Notes: generated by a model not told the origin, from the sequence alone. Shown: positions 38,801 to 53,800, counted from the first letter of the stretch. The stretch is DNA of 64,000 nt from Accumulibacter sp. (GCA_024235715.1 JACKLW010000014.1:62001-126000); one strand, 5' to 3'. Program-made: numbers and translations.

Positions 38801-41800
38801 CGGCCCAGGTCTGCAATGCGTAGTCGCTGTAGTCGAGTGAGGCGTCGCGCGAAAGATAGACGCCGTCGACCCAGTTGCTGATGCGCGTTTCGCGATCGCC
38901 GCGATTGCTTACCGTCCAGCTGATCGTCAGCGGCTGTCCAGATGCCGCCCCGGTTGCCGAAACGACGACATCGTCGACCTGCAGATCGGCTTCCCGATAG
39001 CGGACGTCGAGCGTGCCGCGTCCGATGTTGTTGTCGTTTCCAGCACCTTCGAAGACGCTGCCCGCTTGTCCATTTGCGCCGGCGTACCAGGCGATGCCGC
39101 CGGCAAGATCACCACTCGGCCACAGTTCCTGTCGGGCGCGACGCATTCTCGGGTCGCCGTTTTCGCGTTCGGCGTCGGTGATCACGTAGAGGTAGTACCG
39201 GCCACCGGTGCCAGCCGGCAGGCGCACCGTCGCCGTGCTGGTGTAGCTGGCGTTGGCCGCGAGCCCGTCTACATTGGCGTGCAGCACGCTTCCCAGGGCG
39301 GTCGCGCGTTCGGGGATGAACGAAGGGTCGCTGCTGAGATAGACGCTGTCGACCCAGCTGCGCGTACCGGCCCAGACGGCATTGCCGAAGTTGCTGACGG
39401 TCCAGCTGAGCGTCGTTTCCTCGCCCGAGAAGCTGCTCGGCTCGCTACGGACGCCGGTGACGCGCAGGTCGGCGGCTGCGGCACTGACCTGCGAAGGGGC
39501 GGCCAGGCTGTTGTTGTCTTCGTCTGCTTCGCCGACGCGGCCGCCGGCGTCAGTGCGCACGATCAGGTAGCGGCCGCTGACCGATGGAGCGAGCCGAACG
39601 GTCTGGCTGAGTGTGTAGCGCTCGCCGAAGCCCAGCGTTCTGCTCTGGCTGATGTCAGCGAGGTGCCAGAGGTCGCGCGCGACGTTCCAGTCGGGGCTGT
39701 CGCTGAGGTAGACCGAGTCTGTCCAGGTGCCGGTAAAGGCGTCACCACGATTCTGGACGCTGTAGCTGAAGCTGTAGCTGTCGCCGGCCAGGGCTGATTG
39801 CTGTCCGATGACTTCGCTGATCAGCAGGTCGGGTGGCGCGATGCCGAGCACCTTGATCGGCCGCGCCTGGTAGTTGTTGTTGTCGACCTGCGTCGGATCG
39901 TCGGCATTGATGTGGCTGGCCAGCGTGTCTTCGAGGACGACGTCGTAGGTGTCGCTCCAGACGGTGACGAAATATTCTCCGGAGCGCAGCGCGTCGGGGA
40001 GGCTGACGCGGACCTTGCCGAGGTAGTTCTCACCGACGCCGAGATTGCCGACATGGGTGAACGAGCCGAGCAGGATGTCGCCCTTGTAGGCACCCGGGCG
40101 GCGTTTGTCGAGGCTCAGCCAGATGCTGTCGGTCCAGCTGTCGAGCGTGGCCATTTCGCCACGCGTCGTCTGGTTGCCGAGGTTGCTGACCTGGTAGCGG
40201 ACTTCGATGCCGGCGCCGTGCACGGCCTGGTCCGGGGCCACGACGTGGCTGGTAACGAGGTCGCCGAAGGGTACGGCGTCGATGGTGAAGTGTGCTGCCT
40301 GCGCATTGTTCGTTTCGTTTGGATACTCGTCGACCTGGTGGTTGCCGTCGGCGACGACGATCAGATAGGCGTCGCCACGCCAGCGGATCGGGATGTCGAG
40401 AAACGCTGTTTCTGCGGCGTAGCTTTCGCCGGGTGCGAGGGCGCCGGCGTTGGCAACTTCGCCGAGCAGCGTGTCGCCGGCGCTCAGCGTGGCGTCGGGG
40501 GACAGGTAGACCCTGTCGGTCCAGCGCCCGTCGGCCGGCGCAGCGCCGAGGTTGTGGATCGTGTAGCGGATGGCGGCGGCAGTGCCGGCGGTGACCTGCT
40601 CGGGGACGATGACGCTGGCCACGCGCAGATCGGGGCGTTCGCCGGGTTCTATGGCCGTCGGTTCGGCAGCAAGGAGCGTGTTGTTGTCGCGTGCTGCGCC
40701 GTGCTCGTAGACCTGGTCGCCACTGCTACTGCTGCCGAGCATGGCGTTGCTGACCACCTTGAGGCGATAGAGGCCGTCGGTTTTCGTCGGCAGGCGTAGC
40801 TGTTCGGTGCGCGTGTAGCGCATGCCCGCGGCAAGGCCGCTCTGCTGGCTGAAACTGCCGAGGGCGACGGCAGCGGCCGTGCCGCTGGTCGGCACCAACC
40901 AGACACTGTCGACCCATACGCCGCTGGCGTCGGCGTCGCCCTGGTTGGCGACGCTCCAGGTGACATCGACCAGTGCGCCTTCCTGCACGCTGGCCGGTGC
41001 GACGATGCTTTCGACGCGCAGGTCGGGCGAGGGCGAGAGGACTACCGGCAGCGGCCGCGAAGTGGCGCTGTTGTTATCGGTGAAAACGAACTCGAAGGGG
41101 CCGCCGGTACGAACGTTGAGGTAGTGCGTGCCACTGATCCCCTCGGGCAGCGTCACCTCCATGCGGCGTGTATAGCGGTCGCCGACGGCGAGTTGGCCGA
41201 TGTGCCGGGCTGGACCCAACTGCACGACGACGTCGCTGCCGTCGGCATTGCGGCTCAGCCAGAGTTGATCCGTCCATTCGGCTGCGTCGGTGCTGCCGAT
41301 GCCGTCATTCACAACCTCCCAGCTCACCGCCAGAGAGCGGCCACTGGCAGGGGTGCCATCGCTACTCAGCGACGCGACCCTCAGGTCGGCGTAGGCACTG
41401 GGCATTACGTCGACCACTTGCGTGACACGACCGGCGTTGTTCGTTTCGGAGTGGTTTTCGAAGACTTCGCCGTACGCGTCGCTGACCACGAACAGGCGGA
41501 AACGACCGCTGCTGCGTGCAGCAAGTGCGATGCTTTCCGAGCGGGTGTAGGACTCGCCGGCGATCAGTACCCCATCGTGCCGGTATTCGCCGATGATCAG
41601 GTCGTCGGCGTTGCCGAGGATGTCGTCGCGGGAAAGCAGCACGTGGTCGGTCCAGTTGTCGAATCTCCCGGCACCGCTTCCCTGGTTGACCACCGTCCAG
41701 GTCACGGTCAGTGTGGCCGGATCTGCGATCAACGTTGCCGGTGCGCCGATCGAAGTGACCGCCAGGTCGGCGTACGGCGACAGGTCGACCGTCACAGGAA

Positions 41801-44800
41801 CGCCTGCGCGATTGTTGCTGCGCTTGCCGTCGTCGAGTACCTCGCCGCTGTCGCTGACGACGAGCAACTCGTAGGCGCCGGAAAAATCGAGCGGTACTGC
41901 CAGGTCGGCACTCGCTTCGTAGCTGTCATTGGTCGCCAGCGGCCCCGTGTGGCTGATCTCGGCAAGCTTGTGCATGCCTTCGGCGTTGCCGAGGAAGACC
42001 TGGTCGTTCCAGCTGCCGAGCGCGACGCCACCGCCGTTCTGCACGCGCCATTCGACATGCAGGAGGCTGCCCGAGGAGACACGCGGCGCCGTGCTTGTCT
42101 CGACCAGCGACAGATCGACACGCGCGATGCGCAGCGCGTTGCTGGCACGCGCCACGTTGTTGTCCTCGGCGCCGCGTTCGTAGAGGCTGTCGTCGCTGTC
42201 GGCGGCGACCAGCCAGCGCCATTCGCCGTCGGGCAGTGACGCCGGCAGCGTGACGCTGGCGCTGCGGGTGAAGCTGCTGCCGGGAGCCAGGGCGGCGCTG
42301 TTCAATACACTGGCGACTTCGTGCAAGGTGCCGCTGGCGTCCTCGATGTAGATGCGATCGTGCCAGGCGGTCGTGGTGCTCGCGGCGCCGGCGTTGGCGA
42401 CCTTGTAGCTGACGCTGGCCTGATCGCCAGGGCGCAGCGCGTCTGGTCCGGACACCTCGCCGACCGTCAGGTCGGGCGTCGGGGTCAAGGCTATGTGCAA
42501 TGCGCTCGCGGCCGTGTTGTTGGTGTCGCGGCTGCCCTCGCTGGCCTGCCGATCAGCGTTCGTTTCGACGAGTACGAAGTAGTCGCCGGCAAGGTCGCGC
42601 GGCAGCGTCAGCGCAGCCTGGCCGCGATAGCCCTGTCCCGGTCCGAGCACGCCGCTGTGGGCCAGCGAGCCGGCAACGATGATGTCGTCGCTACTCGGCT
42701 TCGTATCCGGTGACAGGATGATGCGGTCGTTCCAGTGCCCCCGATCGGTCGTTGCGTTACCCAGATTGCGCACTTCCCAGCTGATCGACAGCGTGTCGCC
42801 ACTGCTGGCACTCGTCGGCGTGGTCAGCGCTGTCACCGTCAGGTCGACGATCGGCGTGATCAGGTCGATGGCCATCGCGGCGCTGAAATTGTCGGCTTCG
42901 GGATCGGGCTCGACGGCGTGGCGGCTGTCGGTGCGCACACCGAGATAGCAGGTCGTGGTGTTGCGGATGGGCAGCCTGAGCGCGACGTTTTGCGTGTAGC
43001 TCTCGCCGGGCTGCAGTTCGCCGGCGTGCTGGAAGTCGCCAAGCACCAGGTCGTCGCCATTGCCGATGAACTGGTCGGTGCTCAAAACGACTTGATCGCT
43101 CCATGCACCGCTCGCCTCTACCTGGCCGCGATTGGCGACGGTCCAGCTGATCTCGGCCAACTCACCCCCAACGGCGGTCTGCGGCGCGTTGGCGTTTTCG
43201 ATGCGCAGATCGGGGTAGGCCCTGGCGGCAGAGGCGAAGAGGACGCTGGCGCTGTTGTTGCTCTCGGCGTCGCCGTTGGCGTTGGTCTCGAAGATCACGC
43301 CGACGCCGGCCCGGCCCTGATCGGTGGTCACTGTCAGCTCGATGTCGCCGCTGCCCTTGACGCCTTCCGGCAGAAGCAGACTGACGCTGCGTTGGCGGTG
43401 CTCGCCGGGGCGTAGCGCGCTCCCCGGCATGCCGTCGACTGTAGCCAGCGGGTCGAAGTGCAGCAGCGCGTCGGCGATGATCACGTCGTCAGCGATACTT
43501 CTGGCGCTGATACGCTCGTCGAAGGAAGCGTCGCTGGCGCTGGATCCTTCGTTCCAGGTCTCCCACGAGATGTTGAGCAGGCCACCGGCGTGGATCTGCG
43601 GGGCGTCGGCAGCCAGGACGTGAAGCTCCCGCACCAGCAGATCGGGGCCACTGATGCGCTGCAGGGCGGCGCTATTGTTGGCCTCCGCGCTGCCGTCGGG
43701 GTTGGCTTCGTCGATCTGAGCACCGGCGTCGGTGCTGACTCGCAGCGAGAAGCGCCCGGCTGCTGCGGCGCCGCTCGGCCAGGGGAACCGGGCGCTGTTG
43801 GCACGGCTGGCGCCCGCAGCCAGAGGCGCGTCGTTGACCAGTTCGAGTGTGGCGACGACCCGGTTGCTGTCGCTATCGAGCAGTTCGAGGCGTTCGCTCC
43901 AGGGCTCGTCGAGCGTCCTGCTGCCGCGATTGCTCGTCAGCCAGTTGGCGGTGACGGTCTCGCCCGGCTGCAGTGGGCCCTCCGGCGCCAGCGTCAGTCC
44001 GTCGATGACCAGGTCGACGTACGGAACCAGCTCGATCGTGAGCGGCGCGGCAAAGCGGTTGTTGTCTCGGTCGCGGTCGGCGATTGCCGCGTTGGCGTCG
44101 CTGACGATGATCAGCTCGTAGTCGCCGACGAAGTCGACCGGAACGTCGAAATCGGCCCTGGCCACGTAGCTGGCGCCAGTGTCCAGCGGGCCGGAGTGTT
44201 TGATCTCGGCGACCTGGTGCTGCTGGTCGTTGTGCGTTAGAAAGACGCGATCGCTCCAGCTGCCGGATGTGCTGGCGGCGCTGTTGAGTACCGTCCACTC
44301 GAGGTGCAGCTTGCTGCCTGATTCGACCCGGCTGGGGTAGTCGACCGTGCTGATGCCGAGGTCACTGCGCACGACACGGAGCGTTTCCGTCGACGCAGCG
44401 CGGTTGTTGTCCACCAACAGTTCGTTGCTCGCCTCTTCGCTGTCGATGACGACCAGCCAGCGAAACTCGCCCGCGGCAGTCGCGGCTGACAGTGTGAAGT
44501 TCACGCTGCGCGCAACGATGGCACCCGCAGCGAGCGGCGCGGGATCAGCGACGTTCGCCACTTCGCGCAACCCGGCACTTCCCTGATCGAGAAAGATGCG
44601 CTCGCGCCAGCGGTAAGCGGCCGGGGCGTTGCCCAGATTGCGCATCGTATAGCTGATGCTGCCGCTTTCGCCCGGCCGCATGATCGTCGGCCCGACGACT
44701 TCGCCGACCGCCAGGTCGGCCGTCGGCGTCTGCTCGATGCGCAGGGGCGTGGCGCTGGCAGCGCGGTTGTTGGCGGTGCTGCCGTTTTCTGAAACACGTC

Positions 44801-47800
44801 GCCCGGCATCGGCGTCGACGATCAGGAAGAAGGCGCCACTCTCCAGGCGCGGCAGTGTCAGCATGGTTTCCGCGAGATAGCTTTCGCCTGGTGCCAGCGT
44901 GCCGGCATGGGGAAGCGATGCGACGACACTGTCGCCGGCGTCAAAGTTGGCGTCAGTGGAGAGCATGAGGCGATCGTTCCAGAGTGCCAGATCGCTGCGT
45001 GCCTTGCCGTCGTTGCGCACGCTCCAGCTGACGCGGATGGTTTCAGCGCTGCTTGCTACGGTGGGCAGCACAATGCTGCTGATCGTCAGGTCGGCGGCGG
45101 GCGTTTGCAACTCGATGGCGGTGCCGGCAATGTTGTCGGCGCGCGTATCGGGCTCGATCACTTCCTGGCCGGCGTCCGCACGGACGCCGAGGACGAAGCG
45201 CCCCTGGCCGGCGAACGGCAGGGCGGCGGTGACGCTCTGCGTGTAGCTCTCGCCGCTCCGCAGGCCACCGACGTGCCGGAAACTGCCGACGACGACGTCG
45301 TCCGAATTGCCGATGACTGCGTCGCGACTGATGACCAGTTGGTCGCTCCAGTCAGCCTCGCTGTCGGCTGCTCCACGGTTGGCAACGCGCCAATCGATGC
45401 TGATCATGTCGCCGGCGATGCCGCTTGTCGGCGCGGCAAAGGCCTCGACCTGCAGGTCGGCGTAGGCGACCGGCGCCGAGCGTAGCTGCAGGCTGGCGCT
45501 GTTGTTGCTTTCCGCGTCGCGTCCCGGCTTGCCACTGTCGGTCTCGAAGAGCATCCCGAAACCGTTGTTGTCCCGGTCGGCGGTGATGCTGATCTCGATG
45601 TTGCCGGTACCGCGGATGCCTTCGGGAAGGCGAAAGCTGAAGCTTCGCTCGCGGTGCTCACCGGGCCCGATCGGGCCATTGCCTCGGCCTGCGGTCTCGG
45701 CAAGCGGGTCGTAGGCCAGGCTGGTGTCAAGCAGGGGCAGTACGGCGTCAGGCCTGCTGACCACGATACGCTCGTTGAAGGCGGTTGCCGTCGAGCTGCC
45801 ACCTTCGTTCCACTCCTGCCAGCGGATGCTCACCATGCCTCCGGCGTGGATGTCGGCGCCGTCGACGCGCAGGTTCCTTATCTGCAGGTCGGCGCCAACC
45901 TCGTGGATCAGTTCCGCGTGTTGGGCGATGTTCCCGTCCTGTCCACTGATCACGACGCGCAGCGCGAAACGGCCGGCAGCGTTGACGCCGCCCGGCCAGA
46001 CGAGTCGCGCGCTTTGGCTGCGGGTGGCGCCGACCGCCAGCGGGGTAGTGCTGGCCGGATCCGGAACCGCGACAGTGGCAAGCAGCGCGCCGGTCGTCAG
46101 ATTGCGCAGTTCGAGATGTTCGCTCCAGCCTGGCACAGCGGCCTGGGTGCCACGGTTGGCCGTTTCCCAGTTGACCGTGACGCTGGCGCCAGGCTCGAAT
46201 GCCGCGGTCGGGTCGAAGGCGAGATTCTCGATGTGCAGCTCGCTGTGCGCTGCACGGACAGCGTCGATGTCGATCGAAAGGGCGTTGTTGCGCTCCCTGT
46301 CGCCGCCGGCACCGCGTTCGCGGACGACGTTGTCGGCGTCGGCGATGACCATGACCTGCAAGCGGCCGGCAGCGTCGCTGCCATCCGGCAGGAAGAGCGT
46401 CTGACTGCGGTGCCGTGAGCCGCCCGGGGCGATCGGGCCATTGCCGCGCGTGGCGGCGTCGTAGGGAACCAGGACATCGGCTACGATACGGCCGGTGTCA
46501 AGATTGCGGACGATTACCCGGTCGTTCCAGCTGCTCGCGGTGGATTGCACACCAGCGTTCTCGATCAACCACTCGATGTCGATCGTTTGCCCGGTTTGAA
46601 TGCTGCCGGCCGGATTGACGGTGAGGCCTGTCAGCGTCAGATCGGGTGATCCGGCACTTGCGAACGCATCAATCGCGATGGGTGGCTGCGCTGGCAGCCT
46701 GAACAGCCGGAACGCTGCATGCGCCGGTGTGCTGTCGGCCGGAGCGAGTCCGGAAACGACCAGGGTGTAGGTGCCACTGAGTTGCAGGGACGCGGTTTCC
46801 CTATCGATGCCGCGAAAGCCGTGTCGGTAGAGGACCTGTCCGGTTTGCGGGTCGCTGTAGGCGGGCGTGGCGCTGGCCGTGCCCATTGGGGTGTCGGCGA
46901 CCACTTCGCGGCCGAGCGGGTCGAGCAATTGCCAATACGGCACGGCGCGGCTTGTTGCCGATCGCGAGGTGTCGCCGTCGGTGACCAGCGCGTCGAGGAA
47001 GTATCGTTCACCGGCAAGCGCGTCGAAGCGAAAGAGCTGCATGCCGTTGGCGGGCGTCGTGCTGGTCGTCTGCGTCGCCTCAACGGCGAGCGGCTTTGCG
47101 CCGGCTGGATCGAGGACGCGGAAAGCGCCGCTCGCCTCGGCGTTGCCCGGGTTGGCGATCAGCAGCATGTAATCGCCTGCTGCCAGGTAGCCGGCGAAAT
47201 CGCCGCCGGCACTGGCCAGCATCGCTCGCGAGAAGAGCAGTTTCCCGGCGGGTCCGGCGAGCTGCCAGTGCAGGCCGACGTCAGCTGTCAGCGAGTCGAA
47301 TGCCACTACGCCCGGCTGCTCGAGCCGCAGCGTATAGCGCGCTTCGCCGCCGGCGGCCAGTGTCGGCTTGAGCAGGCTGTTCAGCGGCAGCGCCGTTGCC
47401 TGCCTGGCCGACGGCTTGCGCAGCGTGAAGGCGTAGCTGGCGGCGCTTTCATCGATGCCGCCGTCGATCAGCAGCAGGTAGTCGCCGGCAGCAAGCGCTT
47501 GCAGCGTGCTGGTGTACCGGACATCGCCCTCCGCCAGTTTGTCGCCGAAAGGCGAAATCAGGCGCCACGACAAGCCGTTCGCTGACGCCGGATCGCCGGC
47601 GACGACGACGCCCTCGCCGTCGCTGACGGTGAAGCGGTAGGCCTGGACGTCGCCAGCGTGCCGCACGCTGCCGCTGCCCTGGCTGCCCGCTTGCAGCGGT
47701 ACTGCTGCGCTCAGGTCGCGCAGCGAGAAGCGCAGCGAGCGGGCGTTCTGCCGGCCGTAGACGTCGCGCAGTTCCAGCGTGTAGCTGTCGGCCGCCGGCA

Positions 47801-50800
47801 GCTGAATGGTCTGGTGGGTTGCGTCGAAGTAGTCGGCTGCATGGATTCGCCAGCCCGAAGCGCTGCGTACCTCGACATGGGCAGCGAAGTCCGGCGTCAG
47901 CGGGGCGAGCCAGAGTGCTCCGGCGCTGTTGGTCGTGAAGCGGTAGCTGCGGCTACCATGGTCGTCGAGCATCCCGTCGACCACGCTGTCCACGGCGATA
48001 GACGGCATTTCCGTTGGCGCTGGCGTCCGTGTGGCCGTGGTCGACAAACCGAAGTCGTAGACGCGCAGCGAACCGTCAGCAGCAGCGCCGCCGCCGTCAT
48101 CGCGAAGCACGAAGTAGGTGCCGCTGCGCGGCAGAAAGCCGCTCCAGCCCGAGCCTTCTCCATTGGCTGTTTCCCGCCCGAACTCGTCGAGCAGCCACCA
48201 GCGATCGTTATCGCCGAGGTATTGGCGGATGGTCAGTTCGTCACCGGCTTGACCGACGAAGTTGAAGGTCGCCGCCTCTCCGGCAGGTCGCTCGCCGCTT
48301 GTCCGGGCGCCGATCTGCACGGCTTGCGACTGCGCCAGATCGAGAAGGCGGAAGGCAAAGTCGTCGGCCTGTGTCTGTTCGTCACTGGCCTCGAATTCGA
48401 GCAGGTAGCTGCCGGCTGGCAATTCGACAATCGGCAGTTGATCCGCAAGCGTCGAGGCACCATAGAGGTCTCCCTGTACGAGCAGTTGATCGTCGCGGGA
48501 AATCCACCAGGCGAAATCGGCGTCGTCACTGGCGTTCTTGACCCGGTCGATCAGCAGGCGCGTCGCCGTGGACAGCGTGAGACGGTAGGTGGCAAGGGTG
48601 CCGCCGGCAAACGCCAGGCCGTCGACCCGTTCGCCGGGCGTGATCGTCTGGGCCGCCTTCAGGCCAAAGCGATAGGGGCGCTGGCCACTGCCTGCCGAGT
48701 GCCCGGGGTTGCTGTCCCAGACCAGGAAATGGCGCCCGGTCGCGCTCACCGGCGACAGGCTGGCTTGCTCCGTGAGAGATCCGGAGGCGATCGCTGCGGC
48801 GTCCCGATCGAACAGCTGCCACTGCCCATCGAAGGCGTCGACGGTCACGGGCAGATAGTCAAGCAGCGTCCCGGCAGCGAGGTCGAGGCTGTAAATGACG
48901 CTTTCGCCTGCCTGCAAACTGCCTGCGGCCGTAGCGTTCGGCGTTAGTGCCTGCGCATCGGCGAAATCGAGCAGCCTGAAGGCGTAGGCCTCGTTGCCGG
49001 TCGCGCCCTGGCCCGGATGGATTTCGATGCGGTAGGCACCGGCGGCAAGTTGCAGGGTAGTGATTGGAAATGAAAGCGCCGAGTGGGCGTCGATGGTCCT
49101 GTACAAGTCGTTGCCCTGGTAAAGGAGAACGCGCACGGGCGCATCGAGCTGTGTGAAGTTCAGAAGCAGACGCTTGTCCTCGGCCAGCGACAACTGATAG
49201 AGATCTCCTGTCCCATGCGCCGTCAGTTGCCCGGCGACGCTGGCACCGATGATGATCGGATTGCCGGCGTGCTCGAGCAACAATGTCGAATCGCCGGAAA
49301 GATCCCAGCCGCGCGCGAAGTACCAGGTGCCGTCGAGTGCAGGCACGAAGCGCAGCAGGTCGCTGCCGGCAAGGCGTCGCGCCAGCGAGAAGTCGGGGAG
49401 GTGAATCGTCCACTCGGCGCTGCCCGGTGTGTGCAGGAGGTATTCGCTGCCAGCGACGAGATCGACCTTGTAGAGCGCGGCGCCCGAATCGCCAAAGCGG
49501 CTGCCGGGGACAGCCGGGCTGGCTGCTGTGCTGCCATCGACGCGAAAGGCGAAGCTTCCGCCTTCGCCGTAATATTCCGAGACTTCTATGGTGTAGTCCC
49601 CTGCGGCGAGTGCCAGAGGCGCGACGCTGTCGTCGAAGCCATTCCAGTAGCCGTGGTCGCCGCTGAGGAATCCGGCAGCGTCGCGCACCACCCAGTGCGC
49701 CCACCACGGCGAACTGCCGCCACTTGTCCGGCCGCTGAGCACCAGCAGCCCCGGCTCGGTGAGCGTGAAACGATAGGCTTTGCCTGCTCCGGCCAGTACG
49801 TCACGGATATCGACGCCAGGTGTCAGCAGCGTACTGGGGATTTGCGAACGCTCCTCCCGGGCAAGCAGCGATGCGCTGATCGAGTAGTCGAGCGATCCGA
49901 CCGATCCCTGGCCGCCGCTGACGACCAGGGTGTAGGTACCTGATTCATCGAGCGTGCGCTGCAATGGGCCGCTGCCGAGCCATGTCGTGGCGACGACGCG
50001 ACCGAAGGGGTCGAACAGGGTCTGGCTGGCTTCGTAGGCGCGTTCCTGGAAACCGGTGGCTGTGCTGACCGCGATAGAGAGCGTGTCGCCGGCGCGTGCA
50101 TGGAGACGATAGACCTGCGTCTGCTCGCTCCCGGGAGCGAAGGTGCCGTTGAGCGGCATGGCCGTTGTGAGGATTTCGCGATGACCGCGGAGGACATCGA
50201 GCAGCTGGAAACTGAAGTCCACCGTTGAGGCTTCGGTCTCTGGCGTCGAGTTCGCATAAAGCCGCATTGTGTACCTGCCCGGTTCGAGATCGAGGAGGGA
50301 GACGTTGCGATTTCCCAGGTAGTGGTTGGCCAGCCGCCGGCCATTCGCGCTCAGGATCTCGTAATCGACGTTCCGGACATCCGACAGGGCGTCGACCAAC
50401 AGCCGGCTGCCGTCAGTGACAACCAGGGCGAAAGTGACTTCGTAAGCATTGCTCGCATCGAGGCTGACCGTGGTGACTTCGTCGAGCTGCACAGTCGGCG
50501 GCGGTCCGCTAGTCAGCGACAGGCGCACGCTGAGTGAGGACGTCTCGGCCAGCGCTGCGCGTCGCATCAGTTCGACCGTGTAGGGAGCGTTGTCGACTGG
50601 CGTGCGGATCGAGGCGCTGGTGCCGCTTCCCTGGCTTATCAGGCGCTGGTCGGCGTCGAAAAGCAGCCAGACGATTTCCTCCTCGTCCTCGTCGCCGCCG
50701 TCGAGCGCCAGTTGCAGGAATCGCCCGGCCGGGGAAGGGTCGAGGCGAAAGACCTTGATCTGTTCGCCGGCAGAAAACTCGACGGCCGTTTCGCCGCTGA

Positions 50801-53800
50801 AGAGCGAGGGCGCACGATCGAGGTCGACCACGTGGAAAACGAAGGCAGCATCCTCGGTATCGGCCGAGACCTCGAAAACGTAACTGCCACCGCGGAGATC
50901 GTCGAGGAAGGGATAGCTGCCTTCCGGGTGCGGGGCACGGGCCGGCACTGCGCCAAGGCTGATCCAGTCGGAGGACTCGGCGGCTGCGGCCAGCGGATGC
51001 AGCCGCCATTTGACGCCGGCGTCCGAGCCCCCATCATGGACCTGGAAATGGCCGGCAGCCGGTACGCGCAGGACATAGCTGCGTATTGGTTCGGTGTCAC
51101 TGAGATGACCCGAAATGCGCTCTCCCGGCACGACTGTGGCCGGCGACAAGGTGAGGTCGAAATCGACGCTTTCGTTCGCTTCGGCACGACCCGCCACGAC
51201 CAGAAGGTGCCGACCGGCGGCGAGATCGTCCAACTCGAAGGTGCCGCCGCTGTCGCTGCCGACTATCTGCCAGCCGTCAGCGTCATACAGGGTCCACTGC
51301 AGCAGCGACGCGTCGGCCGTTTCGAGTTGCAGGTGATGAGTGTTCAAGACGCGAGTGTCGCCGACCTCGCCAACGTTGTATTCGTAGACCAGAGCGTCGC
51401 GGCCGTGCGCCATTTTCTGGTGCAGGCCTGTCGCCGGAATGCCGATCGCCGTGTCGCCGGTGAGTAGTTGCAGCGTGAAAGCGGCGTCGTCGGCGTTCGC
51501 TTCGATGCTCAGGTCGTAGTCACCGGCGCTGACCAGCCAATCGTAGGCTTCGGCGTTACCGGCGTCGCGCGCGTCCGGCCACCAGTCCGCAATCTCGGCA
51601 TCGTCGCCGGCGGGTAGCAGGCGCCAGCGGATGTTGCTGTCGTCGCCTCCGGCATCGTGTACCCAGGCCTGTGCAGGCAGGTCTTGTCCGAAGGGCACGA
51701 CTACCCGGTAACTGATGCGATCGCCGGCGCGTGCCAGTGTACCCGTCAGCGTTTCGCCCGGCAGCACCCGCGGCGGCTGTGACTGGCGTGCACTCAGGGT
51801 ATAGCGCAGCGGCTTGGCGGCGGCAGCAAAGCCGTCGACCACCAGTAGCCGCTCGCTGCCGTCTACTCCCGGCACGTCGGCCAGTCCGAGCACCGGCAAG
51901 GCGTACTCGCCAAGAAGCATGCCGTCAGCGTCGTGTACGGTGACCGCACCGCTCTCGCCGTTGCTGGCGATAGCGTCGATACTCAACGCCTGGCCATTTC
52001 TGGCGGGCAGTATGCGGAAGATGCTTGCGGCTGTGTTCCCGGCGAGTGACCCGCTTGAATCCTGATTCGACGACAGCGTCCCGGCGAGAGCGAAGTCGAG
52101 CAGTCGGAACGCGTAGGGGCCGAGATCCGCGACCTGATCGGCCTGCACTTCGAGTCTGAAAGCCCCAGGGGCGAGGCTGAGAAGCTTGTTGCCGTCGCAG
52201 GCACCTGAAGCGACCGACGCGCCGTCGGCCGCCCACAGTGTCCAGTGGTTTCCCGAACCGGCGAGGCCATCGAAGAGCAGGCGAGTCGGCTGCAGCAGCG
52301 AGAATCGCCACTGGTCGGCGAGGCCCGCGATGCGTGTGCTGCCGCGCGCTTCGCTGCCTATGCCAACGGACGAGACGCGTGGTCTGGCCAGGCTTGCCGA
52401 ATAGCCGAGGGTGAGCGGCGCGTCGCTGGCGCCGCTGCCGGCGACGATGAACAGCTGGCGGCCACCGGTTGCCAGTCTCTTCACGAACGGCGAACCGGGT
52501 GCGACGCTGGCACTCAGCAAGGGCACGGGATCGCCGGGGGCCGACACCTGTGCCGAGGCGACACCGCCGGACAGGCTCTTGACGTCGAAGCGGAAATGGT
52601 CGCCGGCTTCAGCTTCGATCTGGAAGACGCGCACGCTGCTGCCCGGGTCGAGCAGCAGCGTGCGCTCGCTGTCCAGCGGCAGGGGGGCGGCGTAGCGGGC
52701 ATCGATCAGGCGGAAGCGGAATTCGCCCGTTGCGCCGAAGTAGGGAATGATGCGCAAGCGATAGCGGCCGGGCGTGTCGAGCTGCAGCGGTGTGATGCTG
52801 CCTGGACCGCCCAGATGATCCTCGCTGTGGACGAGTCCGCCAGGGCCCGCGAGTTGCCAGGCGAGGTCGTCGCGAGCGCTCAGCGCGTCGAGGACCAGCG
52901 TGGTCGGCGAGTCGGTCGAGAAGCTGTAGTCGCGGATTTGACCCGGCTGCTCGATGCTGCCGCTGATCTCGTGAGCCTGGCTGTCCAGGGTGAGCGCCTC
53001 CGTGCGGACGCGCATTTGCCGCAGCAGGAATTCGTAGCTGTCGCTGCTGGAATCGACCTGCCGGCTGTCGACGACGAAGGTGTAGCGGCCGGCAGGCAGC
53101 GCGAACAGCTCCGTGCTCTCCGACATGGTGCCGCCGACTCGCGTTGCGCCGACGCTGTCGAGAATCCGCCAGTCTGCATCGCGCACCGACGTGGCGGTGG
53201 GGGTGAAGAGGAACTCGCTGTCCTGATCGACGACCAGTTGATAGGCCTGTGCCTGGCTTGCCGGGTTCAGGGTCAGCGCATTCAGGGTTTCCAGCGGAAG
53301 GGCCGGCAGCGTGCCGGCGTCGCGCAGCATGAAAGTGAAGTCGCCGATGGCCAGGGTCGTGCTCGCGACGGTGAAGTGGTAGTTGCCGGCTGGCAGTGAC
53401 AGCAGGCTGGCGCGCGGGCTGGCGAAGCTTGTTGGCGCTATCGTACTGCCGGGATCGTGGAGGGGTATTTCATCGCCGCGAGGGCCGCTGAGAGTCCACG
53501 AGAAGTCGCCGTTGGCGTCTCCGGTATCGAGCAGCAGCTCGGTCGGCGCGGTCAGCGTGAAGCCGTGACGGACGGCCTCGCCGGGGCGCTCGATGCGGCC
53601 GATGGTGCGCTGGTTGAGTGTCAACGGTGCCGTCCGGTCGGTCGATAGCGCGAACGTGAAGGCAAGCGGGCGTGGTTCGGCGTCCGGCCGACGGTCTGCA
53701 AAATGCGGGAAGACCGCGAGCAGGTACTCGCCGCTGGTCGGCAGCAGGGTAGCCGTCATTCCCTCGCCAGACGTGGCGACCGGGTGCCCGTAGGGATCCC

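Larger units (their letters stand above)
37725..46649 (-). repeat. Array of 23 CARDB-like repeats (residues 3444-~6420)
   Basis: Each unit of about 110-150 aa starts with a DL-x-(V/I) strand and a G...I.W.V.N.G core, continues with W.D.(V/I).LS, and ends with a D....E...DNN segment, the hallmark of CARDB (adhesion-related beta-sandwich) domains. I counted 23 starts by eye. Many units also carry GESYT and an acidic loop that could bind calcium. Confidence 0.85.
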
